Below are positions 43,961 to 55,000 of a stretch of 55,000 nucleotides of DNA, piece after piece. Source of the DNA: Mesorhizobium sp. B2-3-12 (GTDB lineage: Bacteria > Pseudomonadota > Alphaproteobacteria > Rhizobiales > Rhizobiaceae); NCBI RefSeq assembly GCF_006442205.1, contig NZ_VFVR01000015.1:1-55000 (forward strand), written 5' to 3'. How positions within the stretch are numbered: the first letter of the stretch is position 1; each line of letters opens with the position of its first letter. A model generated the notes under the pieces. It was given only the letters and a program-made list of their open reading frames with translations, was not told the origin of the DNA and made no database searches. The position numbers and the translations under genes are program-made.

Positions 43961-44831
43961 CCAACTGCCCGTGGCGCTGGGGGCGCTGCTGCGGGAGGCG
44001 CGGGCCAGGCTTGCCGAAGCCGGTGTCGAGGATCCCGCGCTCGACGCGCGGCTGATCGTCGAGCACTATTCCGGCACGACGCGAACGCAAGCCATTACCG
44101 ACCCCGAACGCAAGATCGACGCAGACGCCATCGCCGCGATCGACGGCGCCCTGAGACGGCGGGCCGGAGGCGAGCCGGTGCATCGCATCCTGGGCTATCG
44201 CGAATTCTACGGTTTGCGCCTGTCGCTGTCGCCGGAGACGCTCGAGCCGCGGCCGGACACCGAAACGCTGGTCGAGGCGGTGCTGCCCTTCGTCAAGGCC
44301 ATGGCCGCACGGGAGGGGGTATGCCGCATCCTCGACCTCGGCACCGGCACGGGTGCCATCGCCCTGGCGCTGTTGAGCGTCGTGCCGGCGGCGACCGCCA
44401 CCGGTGTCGACATCTCCGCCGGCGCTCTGGCCACGGCGACCCGCAATGCCGGGCAATCCGGGCTCGGCGAGCGGTTCGCGACGCTACAGTCGGACTGGTT
44501 CGAAAAAGTTTCCGGCCGATACCATGTAATTGCCGCAAACCCTCCCTATATACCTACACAAGACATTGGAAATCTGCAGGACGAGGTCCGCGATTTCGAC
44601 CCGCGTCAGGCCCTTGATGGCGGCGCGGATGGGCTGAACCCCTACAGGATCATAGCCGCAGAGGCGGCAAGGTTTCTGGAAGCCGAAGGCAGAATTGCGG
44701 TCGAGATCGGCCACACACAATGCAACGAGGTCAACGATATATTTCGCGCGGCCGGTTACACGGCCGGCAAGGTGTTTGGCGATCTCGGCGGAAACGACAG
44801 GGTTCTTGTTTTTCAACGGGCAACGTCTTGA
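43953..44831 (+). CDS. prmC: Release factor glutamine methyltransferase
   Basis: The 292-residue PrmC (HemK) methylates the glutamine of the GGQ motif in release factors. The catalytic NPPY is at residues 196-199, the SAM motif is LDLGTGTGAIALAL, and the family linker RPDTETLVE precedes it. It overlaps prfA by 8 bp, the usual arrangement. No anomalies are seen. Confidence 0.96.
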   Translation: MADQLPVALGALLREARARLAEAGVEDPALDARLIVEHYSGTTRTQAITDPERKIDADAIAAIDGALRRRAGGEPVHRILGYREFYGLRLSLSPETLEPRPDTETLVEAVLPFVKAMAAREGVCRILDLGTGTGAIALALLSVVPAATATGVDISAGALATATRNAGQSGLGERFATLQSDWFEKVSGRYHVIAANPPYIPTQDIGNLQDEVRDFDPRQALDGGADGLNPYRIIAAEAARFLEAEGRIAVEIGHTQCNEVNDIFRAAGYTAGKVFGDLGGNDRVLVFQRATS

Positions 44832-45133
44832 CGCAGTGCGAAAAAACCGCTTGGCAATACCGGGGAATGCGGCTAGGGTCGCCTAACCGGATGAGACGAA
44901 GCAGGCAGTGCTCTTAGCGATTCGGTTTCCTTGGAAATAGCTGCCTTCTTGCGCAAACGACGCCCATGCTTCGTGCGGGAATCGTCCGGAAAGTGATGTA
45001 ACCGGAACAGGATGGCACGTGGCGCCAACGCAATCGATGCGGGCGAACGCCGGTGAAGAAACGAAACGGCTGGCCGCATGAGCGCCTCCGTTCGTGAAGA
45101 GTTTTTCGAAAATTTCACTATGAAGAGAGTCTA
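44832..45133. other. 302-bp leader before the DUF4167 gene
   Basis: No gene is recognised between prmC and the DUF4167 gene. The last bases carry a GAAGAGAG ribosome binding site 4 bp before the ATG at 45134. The AT-rich stretch at 45089-45125 is where a promoter is most likely. I found no terminator hairpin for prmC. Confidence 0.4.
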
Positions 45134-46156
45134 ATGAGGCCACAACAGCAGAACAGGCGCATGCGCGGTCGCAACAACAATGGCGGCGGCGGTGGCAATA
45201 ACAATAATAACAACAACAACAACCGCAAGGGACCTAATCCCCTGACGCGCAACTACGAGAGCAACGGCCCGGACGTGAAGATCCGTGGATCGGCTCAGCA
45301 GATCGCCGAAAAATATGCCACCCTGGCCCGCGATGCGCACAGCTCCGGCGACCGGGTGATGGCGGAGAACTACCTCCAGCACGCCGAGCACTACAATCGC
45401 ATCATCGCCGCCGCGCAGGCGCAGATGCCGATCCAGAACGTCCAGCAGAACCGCGACGAGTTCGATGAGGACGGCGATGAGGATCGCGACGAGTTCGACA
45501 ATGCCGGCAACAGCGGAGCGGGCAACAGCGCCGGTTCCGATTCGCAGATTCCGGTCGTCAACCATGGCGCCGGCCCGCAGCCGGTGATCGAGGGCATGCC
45601 GGCCGAGGTTGCGCTGAACCGGGAGAACGGCCGCGACAATCGAGACAATAGCGGGCGAGACAATAGCGGGCGAGACAATAACGGGCGCAACAATGGCGGC
45701 CGCGACAACAATGGCGGGCGCCACCGCGATCGCCGCCCCAATGGCGGCTATGGTCAGAACGGCCAGCGCGACTATGCCGCGGCTGAACAAGGCAATCAGC
45801 AGCAACGCAACGAGTCCACGGGGCAGACGAAAGTCCAGGCGGAGCCTGCTTCGCCGGCCGAGACCGTGCCGGCAGCCGAGCCTACTCCGCGGTTCGAGAA
45901 TTTTTCGCCAGCCGGTCTTTCGCCAGCCGGTCTTTCGCCAGCCGGTCTTTCGCCAGCAGGTCTTGCGGCCCAGGCCGAGCTCAACGAAGTCGCCGCCGAG
46001 AACGGTGCCGCCAAGCGTCCGCGCCGTCCACGCCGTCCACGCACCAACCCCGATCAGATCGAGGGCGGCAGCGACAATACGGATGCCGGCGAGACGTCAG
46101 CGGCTCCGGCCGAGAGCGGCGGCGCCGACCCCGTGATCGCCGACATCGACAACTGA
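45134..46156 (+). CDS. DUF4167 domain-containing protein, Asn/Gly-rich
   Basis: The 340-residue protein starts with a basic MRPQQQNRRMRGR, a Gly5 and Asn9 run, then the conserved DUF4167 domain (about residues 33-100: NPLTRNYESNGPDVKIRGSA, YLQHAEHYNRI). The rest is disordered: an acidic stretch, GRDNxGR repeats (about 158-200), four SPAGL repeats (257-276) and a basic KRPRRPRRPRTN tail. DUF4167 proteins are specific to alphaproteobacteria and of unproven function; the RGG-like and Arg-rich ends suggest nucleic-acid binding. Placement after prfA-prmC hints at a ribosome or RNA link. A terminator follows. Confidence 0.93.
   Translation: MRPQQQNRRMRGRNNNGGGGGNNNNNNNNNRKGPNPLTRNYESNGPDVKIRGSAQQIAEKYATLARDAHSSGDRVMAENYLQHAEHYNRIIAAAQAQMPIQNVQQNRDEFDEDGDEDRDEFDNAGNSGAGNSAGSDSQIPVVNHGAGPQPVIEGMPAEVALNRENGRDNRDNSGRDNSGRDNNGRNNGGRDNNGGRHRDRRPNGGYGQNGQRDYAAAEQGNQQQRNESTGQTKVQAEPASPAETVPAAEPTPRFENFSPAGLSPAGLSPAGLSPAGLAAQAELNEVAAENGAAKRPRRPRRPRTNPDQIEGGSDNTDAGETSAAPAESGGADPVIADIDN
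45904..45964 (+). repeat. Four 15-bp in-frame repeats encoding SPAGL
   Basis: The unit TCGCCAGCCGGTCTT occurs four times in a row with one base change in the last copy. It encodes Ser-Pro-Ala-Gly-Leu in the disordered part of the DUF4167 protein. Since 15 is a multiple of 3, copy-number changes alter length without breaking the frame. Confidence 0.93.
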
Positions 46157-46179
46157 TCTAACGGCACTGCAACACATTG

Positions 46180-46207
46180 AACGGCGGAGAGAAATCTCCG
46201 CCGTTTT
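46180..46207 (+). terminator. Intrinsic terminator after the DUF4167 gene
   Basis: AACGGCGGAGA pairs perfectly with TCTCCGCCGTT around a GAAA tetraloop, followed by TTCG. It lies 23 bp after the stop codon. Confidence 0.88.
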
Positions 46208-46376
46208 CGTTTGGGCTGACGTGGAATATTATGCGTTCACCCCTATCGAGACGTCTTGAGGGACCGGGGTCCATGCACCATATCTGGCCTGAACAGGATC
46301 CGGCTCGAATGGGCGGGTCCGTCACCGCAATCTGATCCGGTGCCGCAAAGCGGGCCGGTGATGGAAGGAGACAGAT

Positions 46377-48983
<2,607 letters not shown>

Positions 48984-48987
48984 TTCC

Positions 48988-49022
48988 AAACGCCGCGCGT
49001 CCACCGGACGCGCGGCGTTTTC
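48988..49022 (+). terminator. Intrinsic terminator after clpB
   Basis: AAACGCCGCGCGTCC pairs with GGACGCGCGGCGTTT around an ACC loop (15-bp stem), ending in a T run. It starts 4 bp after the clpB stop. Confidence 0.95.
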
Positions 49023-49042
49023 ATGCAATCGGCGGGGGGTGA

Positions 49043-49411
49043 ATGACGCTGGACGACTACAACGGCTTCTGCGCCTCGCTGCCATCGACCACGCATGTCG
49101 TCCAGTGGGGCGGCGCGCATGTCTGGAAGGTCGGGGCCAAGATGTTCGCGATCGGTGGTTGGGACCAAGGCCAGCAGCTCTTCGTCACCTTCAAATGTTC
49201 CGACATCGCCTATAACGTGCTCAAGGAGCAGCCAGGATTGCGCCCGGCCCCCTATCTTGCCTCGCGTGGCATGAAGTGGATCCAGCGTCGGACAAGCCAG
49301 AGCATGGATGATGGCGCGCTGAAGGATTATTTGCGCGAGAGCCACCGGCTGGTTGGCCTGAAGCTGACGAAGCAGGCGCGCAAGGAATTGGGCTTGGCTA
49401 ATATTCTTTGA
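49043..49411 (+). CDS. MmcQ/YjbR-family protein
   Basis: The 122-residue protein has the YjbR fold signature. It begins LDDYNGFCASLPSTTHVVQW, with GGAHVWKVGAKMFAI in the middle, then FKCSDIAYNVLKEQPGLRPAPYLASRGMKWIQ and a C-terminal helix pair (LKDYLRESHRLVGLKL). MmcQ/YjbR proteins resemble a double-wing DNA-binding fold, but their role is unproven. It follows the clpB terminator, so it likely has its own promoter in the short gap. ATG at 49043. Confidence 0.9.
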   Translation: MTLDDYNGFCASLPSTTHVVQWGGAHVWKVGAKMFAIGGWDQGQQLFVTFKCSDIAYNVLKEQPGLRPAPYLASRGMKWIQRRTSQSMDDGALKDYLRESHRLVGLKLTKQARKELGLANIL

Positions 49412-49547
49412 GGCGGCGGAAAATCGCCATCTTCATGCCCGGTTCATGTTGGAACCATATGCTGGGTAACTGGTTTGCTGGCGAAGGGATTCGCCGAACC
49501 GAACAACGCCGGGCGGCGGCACATACGGACCGGAGAGTTTCGCCACG

Positions 49548-51071
49548 ATGCTGCGCACTATCTTCACCCTTTCGGTGCTTGCCGCGGGCCTGGTGTTTTC
49601 CAATGCGTTCGCCGCACCGACACGTGACGGTGCCGCCCAGCCTGTCCGCACGGCCGGGAGCGGCGGCATTCTGCTCGCCCAGGACGGCAATCTCGACATC
49701 TATTACGACGCCAGGGGCAATCGCGTCATCGTCGATGCGGACACAGGCAAGGTGATCGCCATTCAGCCGCCGCAGACACGTCTTGACCGTCGCGCGCTGC
49801 GCCGCGAGTCGCGTATGCGCGAGTTGGGCCGTGCCCCCGCCGACGATGACCGCTACTATCTCGACGATCCCCAGGACATGGCCCGCTTTCGCCGCAAGCA
49901 GCTGGAAGAGGAAGGCCGGGTCATCCCGCCGCCAGCCGACGAATATGATCCTGATAGCAACAATTCCGTCGATGCCTATCCGCCGGCGCCCCGGGACGAT
50001 GGCAGTTACGACGACAATTATCCCGATGCCCCGCAGACGGCGGAGCCGCGCGCCATCAAGCGCCAGCCGCTGAACGAGGCGTCGATAGACCCCCTCCAGC
50101 CGGCGGTTCCGGCGGAACAGGCGGCGCCCTCCGACCAGACGGCAATGCCGCCGAAGGCCGGCGGCAAGAACACGGTCGACCCATCGCTTTCACTTGGCGC
50201 GCGCCAGGATGTGGCAGCGCTCCAGGTGCTGCTCGATCGGGGCGGCGCTTCGCCTGGCGTCATCGACGGGCGTTTCGGTTCGAATGTCGACAAGGCGATC
50301 GCCGCCTATAACGAGATCAACGGCAGCAGCCTCAAATCGACCGATGCGGTCGGCATCCAGTCGGCACTCTCGCAATCCGGCGGCGATGCCTTCGCCAACT
50401 ACACCATCACGGCCGAGGATGCAGCCGGGCCGTATGTCGCCTCCATCCCGGAAGACTACAGCCAGAAGGCGCAGCTCAACTGCATGTGCTACACCTCTGT
50501 CACGGAGGCGCTGGCGGAGCGCTTCCACATGGACGAGAACTATCTGAAGTCGATCAACAAGGGTCTCGACTTCAACCGCCCCGGCACGATCATCAAGGTC
50601 GCCAATTTCGGCAAGCTGGTGTCGACGCCGGTCGCACGCATCGTCGCCGACAAGACCAAGAAAGAGGTGTACGCCTACGATGCGGGCGGCAAGCTGGTGG
50701 CAGCCTATCCCGCCACCATCGGCTCGGCGGACACGCCGTCGCCCACCGGCATCCACGCCGTGTCGCGCATCGCGCTCGACCCGAACTACACCTACAATCC
50801 GAACATCAATTTCAAGCAGGGCGAGAACGACAAGATTCTAACCGTTCCACCAGGTCCCAACGGACCTGTCGGGTCGGTGTGGATCGCGCTGGACAAACCG
50901 ACCTACGGCATCCACGGAACGCCCGAACCGTCGAAGATCGGCAAGACCGAAAGCCATGGCTGCGTGCGCCTGACCAACTGGGACGCGCGCGAGCTCGCCA
51001 AGCTGGTGTCGCCAGGCGTTACCGTGGAATTCGTTGGCGGACCTTCAGCCGATGACGTTGCGCAGCAATGA
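49548..51071 (+). CDS. L,D-transpeptidase (YkuD) with peptidoglycan-binding region
   Basis: The 507-residue periplasmic enzyme has a signal peptide (about residues 1-23, ending AFA). A long disordered, acidic and Pro-rich region runs from 60 to 200. A helical peptidoglycan-binding-like domain (about 213-280; LGARQDVAALQVLLDRGGAS, GVIDGRFG) and the YkuD catalytic domain (about 365-500) follow. The catalytic motif S469-H-G-C472-V-R is intact. It makes 3-3 peptide cross-links or attaches proteins to peptidoglycan. Its last 27 bp overlap the end of the convergent TMEM175-type gene. Confidence 0.93.
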   Translation: MLRTIFTLSVLAAGLVFSNAFAAPTRDGAAQPVRTAGSGGILLAQDGNLDIYYDARGNRVIVDADTGKVIAIQPPQTRLDRRALRRESRMRELGRAPADDDRYYLDDPQDMARFRRKQLEEEGRVIPPPADEYDPDSNNSVDAYPPAPRDDGSYDDNYPDAPQTAEPRAIKRQPLNEASIDPLQPAVPAEQAAPSDQTAMPPKAGGKNTVDPSLSLGARQDVAALQVLLDRGGASPGVIDGRFGSNVDKAIAAYNEINGSSLKSTDAVGIQSALSQSGGDAFANYTITAEDAAGPYVASIPEDYSQKAQLNCMCYTSVTEALAERFHMDENYLKSINKGLDFNRPGTIIKVANFGKLVSTPVARIVADKTKKEVYAYDAGGKLVAAYPATIGSADTPSPTGIHAVSRIALDPNYTYNPNINFKQGENDKILTVPPGPNGPVGSVWIALDKPTYGIHGTPEPSKIGKTESHGCVRLTNWDARELAKLVSPGVTVEFVGGPSADDVAQQ

Positions 51072-51677
51072 GCCGCGTAGCCCCGCGGCATAGATCAACT
51101 GCACGACCAGAATGAAGCCGACGCTGAGCAGCGGGTCGATCAGGCAGAGTGCGGCGCCGACCGCCCACAGGATTTGTGCCTTGACGATGCGCAGATAGAC
51201 CGTGCGCCTCGTTTGCGCGTCAACATCTTCCGCGACAAAGCCGTTCTTATCCGCGTAGCGCCAGCTGGCGAACAGCGTGAGGCCGAGCATCAACAGGTTG
51301 AGCCAGTAAACCAGCACCGCGATCCTGAACTCGAGGAAGTCGGCCAGAAGATCGGTCGAGAACGGCAGGAGCGCGATGAAGGCGAGAAAGCAGAGGTTCA
51401 GCGTCGCGAGCCGCCTGTCGGACTTGGCGATCAGCCCATGCTGCGCCTGCTGGCCAAACCAGAAGATGGTCAGTGTCAGGAAGCTCAAGGCATAGGTGAG
51501 GAAGCGCGGCGCCAGTGCCGCGATGGCGGCAAGCAGATCGTTTTCGGAATGGATCGTCTCATGGGCCGGCACCCTGATCTCGAGCACGATTAGGGTGAGT
51601 GCGATGGCGAACACGCCATCGGTGATACCGACAATACGGCCGCGCCCTTCGACCGATGCTTCGAGTGGACGCTTCAT
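51045..51677 (-). CDS. TMEM175/DUF1211-family membrane protein
   Basis: The 210-residue protein has about six hydrophobic helices. It starts with the family N-terminus RGRIVGITDGVFAIALTLIVLE, the site where TMEM175 potassium channels carry RxxxFSD; here the core reads ITD. Bacterial TMEM175 members form potassium channels as tetramers, each with one six-helix unit, which matches the length. GGGAG lies 8 bp before the ATG at 51677; the open frame to 51836 is not conserved. It converges with and overlaps the L,D-transpeptidase gene. Confidence 0.85.
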   Translation of the reverse strand: MKRPLEASVEGRGRIVGITDGVFAIALTLIVLEIRVPAHETIHSENDLLAAIAALAPRFLTYALSFLTLTIFWFGQQAQHGLIAKSDRRLATLNLCFLAFIALLPFSTDLLADFLEFRIAVLVYWLNLLMLGLTLFASWRYADKNGFVAEDVDAQTRRTVYLRIVKAQILWAVGAALCLIDPLLSVGFILVVQLIYAAGLRGSLLRNVIG

Positions 51678-51830
51678 CGATTTCTCCCGCCTGTGGCTCT
51701 CGGGCAAACCTAACATGACGGCCGCGGTTTGCATCGTGATGGATACGATCCCTGGCAATATGGCTGGGTTCAAGGACAGTATGCCTCTGGCGGGTTGTTG
51801 CCCGCGCGCCGCCGGTCTAATTAGGGTGGC

Positions 51831-53387
51831 ATGCATTCACCCAATGAAGCCGCCGCCGTTCCGCTGACCGCTCCGGTCGCGAATGGCACGTTCTGCCCGC
51901 AATCGCAGCGGCGCTATGTTTTGATCGCGGCGATCCTGGCCTCGGCGCTCGGCTTCATCGACGGATCGATCCTGGCCATCGCCATGCCGGCGATCCGCGT
52001 AGACCTCGGTGCCAGTCTGGCCGAGGCGCAGTGGATTTCCAATGCCTATGCGCTGACGCTCTCGGCGCTGATCCTTGCCGGGGGCGCCGCTGGCGACCGG
52101 TTCGGGCTGCGCCGGGCTTTCGTGGCTGGCATTGTGCTGTTCGTTGCCGCCTCGCTGGCCTGCGCGCTGGCGCCAGACGCCGTGGTACTGATAGCGTTTC
52201 GCGCGCTCCAGGGCATTGGAGCCGCGATCATGGTGCCGGGAAGTCTTGCCATCATCGCCAAGGCCTACCCAAAGAAAGAACGCGGCCGGGCAATCGGCAT
52301 CTGGGCGGCGGCCTCGGCGCTGACAACCGCACTGGGTCCGGTGCTCGGCGGCCTTGTGCTGTCCGCTTTTGGCGGCGGTATCTGGCGGGCGATCTTCGCC
52401 GTCAATCTGCCGCTTGGCCTGGTCTCGATCTATCTTTTGCTCGCCAAGATTCCGGCCGATGCGCCGACGGAGAAACGTAGCCTTGACCTTGGCGGTGGGG
52501 CGCTTGCGACGCTTGCCTTCGGTGCGCTCGCCTACGGGCTGACTTCGATGAGTTCCAGCGGCGAAGGCCATATGGCGGGGCCGAGCATTGCCGCCGGGGC
52601 CGTGCTGCTTGTCGTGTTTATCCTGTTCGAACAGCGGCGGCGCGAGCCGATGATCGACCTCAGCCTGTTTCGCATCGGTGCTTTCGCAGGTGCCAATGTC
52701 GCGACCTTCTTCCTCTATTTCGCGCTGTCGGCTAATCTCTTCTATCTGCCAATGGTGCTGATCGCCGGCTGGGGGCTAAGCACGGCCGAGGTCGGCTTCA
52801 TCTTCCTGCCGCTGTCGGCATCGATCGCGCTTCTGTCGGGACCCGTCGGCACGCTGTCGGACCGGATCGGGCCACGGTTTCCGATTGCCTGCGGCAGCCT
52901 GATCGTGGCGGTTGCCTTCGCCGGGCTGGCGTTGCTCGCCCATGCCGGTTTTCACCATTTCTGGACAGGCATCTTCCCCTTGATGGCGCTGATGGGGCTC
53001 GGCATGGCGTTGGTCGTGTCGCCATTGTCCACCGCGATCATGACGGCTGTGGAAGACAAGGATACCGGGGCTGCTTCCGGTATCAACAACGCCGTCTCAC
53101 GCATCGGGGGCCTGATCGCGGTGGCGGCAATGGGGTCGCTCGCTGCCTGGGTCTATGCCAAAATGCTGGAGATAAATGCCGCGCCCGGCGTTCCCGGCTT
53201 TGGCGAACCGGCACCGACCGGCCTTGCGCCGGCACTCGATGCGGCGAGGGTCGCCGCCAGCGACGCCGCTTTTTCCGCCGTTTCCGCGGTGACCGCGCTG
53301 CTATGCCTGCTTTCGGCTGTCATTGCATGGATGACGATTTCCGGCGAGGCGCTGCCGTGGTCGCGGGCCGAACCTCGGCAGGACTGA
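51831..53387 (+). CDS. MFS transporter, DHA2 family (14 helices)
   Basis: The 518-residue protein has 14 hydrophobic helices and the DHA2 drug:proton antiporter signatures: FIDGSILAIAMPAIRVDLGA in helix 1, AGGAAGDRFGLRRAF (motif A) after helix 2, FRALQGIGAAIMVPGSLAII (motif B) and ALGPVLGGLVLSAFGGGIWR (motif C). It is an inner-membrane exporter of drugs or other hydrophobic compounds. No regulator or membrane-fusion partner adjoins it, so it probably works alone. ATG at 51831; a second ATG codon is not near. Confidence 0.92.
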   Translation: MHSPNEAAAVPLTAPVANGTFCPQSQRRYVLIAAILASALGFIDGSILAIAMPAIRVDLGASLAEAQWISNAYALTLSALILAGGAAGDRFGLRRAFVAGIVLFVAASLACALAPDAVVLIAFRALQGIGAAIMVPGSLAIIAKAYPKKERGRAIGIWAAASALTTALGPVLGGLVLSAFGGGIWRAIFAVNLPLGLVSIYLLLAKIPADAPTEKRSLDLGGGALATLAFGALAYGLTSMSSSGEGHMAGPSIAAGAVLLVVFILFEQRRREPMIDLSLFRIGAFAGANVATFFLYFALSANLFYLPMVLIAGWGLSTAEVGFIFLPLSASIALLSGPVGTLSDRIGPRFPIACGSLIVAVAFAGLALLAHAGFHHFWTGIFPLMALMGLGMALVVSPLSTAIMTAVEDKDTGAASGINNAVSRIGGLIAVAAMGSLAAWVYAKMLEINAAPGVPGFGEPAPTGLAPALDAARVAASDAAFSAVSAVTALLCLLSAVIAWMTISGEALPWSRAEPRQD

Positions 53388-53493
53388 GGCTGGCGCAATT
53401 CCAGCAAAAATGTGCAGCGGTTTTCCGTTTGGAATGATGTAAAAACAACGAGTTAGAGCGGGTCAGCGTATCTGCGCTGGGCAGCTCCAGGAC

Positions 53494-55000
53494 TCAGCCT
53501 TCGATCTTGGCGCTGGCGACCTTCAGCGAATTGCCATCTTCCTGCTTCAAGAGATCGTCGATGCGTTCGCGCTCGCGTTTGAAGGCGACGAGGTCGTCTC
53601 CCTTGAGCACCTTGCCGACCGGCAGGCGCACGCGCATCGGATCCACCTTGGTGCCATTGACGATCAGTTCGTAGTGCAGGTGCGGGCCGGTGGCGAGGCC
53701 GGTCTGGCCGAGATAGCCGATGGTCTGGCCCTGGCGCACGTGCATGCCCGGCTCCATGCCCTTGGCAAAGGCGCTCTGGTGATTGTACGAGGTCTCGTAG
53801 CCATTGGCATGGCGGATGATGATCTGCTTGCCATAGCCGCCGGCCCAGCCGACCTTCTCGATGACGCCGTTGCCGGCGGCGATGATCGGCGTGCCGATCG
53901 GGGCCGCCCAGTCGACGCCGGTGTGCATGCGGACATAGCCGAGGATCGGATGCTTGCGGGCACCGAAGCCGGAGCGGAATTTTCCGGCCGGCAACGGGTT
54001 GCGCAGCAGGAATTGCTGGGCGCTCGAGCCGTCTTCGTCGAAATAGTCCGTACTGCCGTCCTGCATCTGGAAGCGGTAGAAATTGCGCGTCGTGCCGCCG
54101 AAGGTTGCCGAGACATAGAGAAGCTCGGAACTATCCGAAGTCTGATCATCGCCATCGGGCTGCGAGAACAGCACTTCGAGGCGGTCGGAGGGATTGAGGC
54201 GGGACTGGAAGTCGACATCGGATGCCAACAGCTTGATCAGCCGCTGGGTCATCGCCTTGGACATGCCATAGGAATAGGCGGCGCGGTAGATGCCGTCATA
54301 GACATTGGGCAGGTTGCCGCGCACCACCACCGGCGCCGACGAATCATCGAACGCCGTCAGCAATTCGGGATTGGGCTCCGGCTCTTGCGCCGGCACGTAC
54401 TGGCCGCGGTCGTCGAGCGCGATGGTGACGATATGCGTGGTCTTGTCGTAGACGCTGGTGCGCACGACCTTGGCGGCATCGCCGTGAACCTCAAGACCGA
54501 CACGCAGCACGGTTCCGGCCTTGAGCGCCGGGGCGTTCAACAGCTTGGCGATCGCTTCGGCCATGCCGGTGGCATCGTCGCCCGTATAGCCCGAATCGGC
54601 AAAGGCCTCGGTGAGGTCGGTGTCCTTGGTGAAGGGTATGATTTCCTCGGCGAAAGCCGGCGCCTGGTCGTCAGCATTGGCGCGCGGCGAAACGGAGACG
54701 TTTTCCGGCACGATCTTGACGTCGTAGGAGCCGGCCATGCTCTCGGCAAAAGCTTCGCCGAATCGCTGTGGATCGACATAGTGGAGCGAAGCCACCTGTA
54801 CGGCGCCGTCGCTGAGATCGGTGCCGGCTTCGCGCACCACCTTTTCCACCTCATCGGCGGACAGGTCGCTCTTTTCGTCGAAGGAGGCCGTCTCGATGGG
54901 GAAATCGACGGTCTTCAAGCTCATTTCGCTTTCGACCTTGGCGCCGTAGATCTGGCCGGACGCGGCCGAGGCCGTCGCCGGCTGCGCGGGGGCGTCGTCT
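53494..55000 (-). CDS. M23-family peptidase (partial, continues past window edge)
   Basis: At least 501 residues are in the window; the frame is open through base 55000, so the N-terminus lies outside and the ATG at 54924 is internal. The C-terminal LytM/M23 domain has the zinc ligands HTGVD and PHLHYE and the typical AAGNGVIEKVGWAGGYGKQI (quoted in part). The upstream part has two repeated OapA/LysM-like segments (VLRVGLEVHGDAAKVV). It cleaves peptidoglycan cross-links or, if degenerate, activates amidases; the ligands are present, so it should be active. Size and layout match the large M23 proteins of rhizobia. Confidence 0.92.
   Translation of the reverse strand, partial: DDAPAQPATASAASGQIYGAKVESEMSLKTVDFPIETASFDEKSDLSADEVEKVVREAGTDLSDGAVQVASLHYVDPQRFGEAFAESMAGSYDVKIVPENVSVSPRANADDQAPAFAEEIIPFTKDTDLTEAFADSGYTGDDATGMAEAIAKLLNAPALKAGTVLRVGLEVHGDAAKVVRTSVYDKTTHIVTIALDDRGQYVPAQEPEPNPELLTAFDDSSAPVVVRGNLPNVYDGIYRAAYSYGMSKAMTQRLIKLLASDVDFQSRLNPSDRLEVLFSQPDGDDQTSDSSELLYVSATFGGTTRNFYRFQMQDGSTDYFDEDGSSAQQFLLRNPLPAGKFRSGFGARKHPILGYVRMHTGVDWAAPIGTPIIAAGNGVIEKVGWAGGYGKQIIIRHANGYETSYNHQSAFAKGMEPGMHVRQGQTIGYLGQTGLATGPHLHYELIVNGTKVDPMRVRLPVGKVLKGDDLVAFKRERERIDDLLKQEDGNSLKVASAKIEG

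Noticed and set aside
46255..46286. Heat-shock promoter for clpB (CTTG and CATATCTG)
   Set aside because: The spacing of 20 bp is longer than the 17-18 bp expected, and one position of the -10 mismatches.

Overview
The window looks like a chromosome segment of an alphaproteobacterium of the order Hyphomicrobiales, most probably Mesorhizobium or a close relative. The reasons are the GC-rich coding style, the block lysC-ptsP-prfA-prmC-DUF4167-clpB, the DUF1178 and DUF4167 proteins, a PTSNtr enzyme I (ptsP), a short Flp/Tad pilin, and intergenic palindromes of the rhizobial RIME type. The genus rests on remembered gene order and protein style; no database search was run.

Layout. 1-5.7 kb: a DMT exporter ending in an 8-bp tandem repeat, a CopG/ParE-type toxin-antitoxin pair, GluQRS, an AlkA-type glycosylase with a clear terminator, an HNH protein, DsbB-like and DedA/YqaA-like membrane proteins. 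5.69-18.89 kb: an intact tRNA-Leu(CAA) followed by a 13.1-kb integrated island bounded by a 17-bp direct repeat of the tRNA 3' end. The island carries a tyrosine integrase (frameshifted near its N-terminus at a G6 run), a possible abortive-infection-like protein, a serine recombinase, three unrecognised genes and a complete type I restriction-modification operon (hsdR-hsdM-hsdS). Both ends hold matching repeats that would surround the attP core symmetrically in the excised circle.

19.1-26.1 kb: a BioF2/FemAB-type acetyltransferase translationally coupled to a polysaccharide flippase, then secA and a divergent parvulin-type peptidyl-prolyl isomerase. 26.1-31.4 kb: a TetR regulator downstream of a secreted caspase-like protein, the divergent argJ-GNAT-mutT cluster, a small membrane protein and an orphan Flp pilin. 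31.4-37.1 kb: a methyltransferase divergent from comF-grxC-nitrilase-DUF1178, a MarR regulator divergent from a DMT transporter with a candidate operator between them, and ubiG. 37.2-46.2 kb: a CHASE3 hybrid histidine kinase, lysC, ptsP, prfA, prmC and the Asn/Gly-rich DUF4167 protein. 46.4-55 kb: clpB, an MmcQ/YjbR-like protein, a long L,D-transpeptidase, a TMEM175-type channel, a 14-helix MFS exporter, and an M23 peptidase cut by the right edge.

Most of the window is core genome: protein export and folding (secA, PPIase, clpB), translation termination (prfA/prmC), amino-acid synthesis (argJ, lysC), ubiquinone synthesis and cell-wall remodelling (L,D-transpeptidase, M23). The accessory content is the tRNA-Leu island, whose recognisable cargo is anti-phage defence. 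Its four poorly understood proteins are the best place to look for something undescribed.
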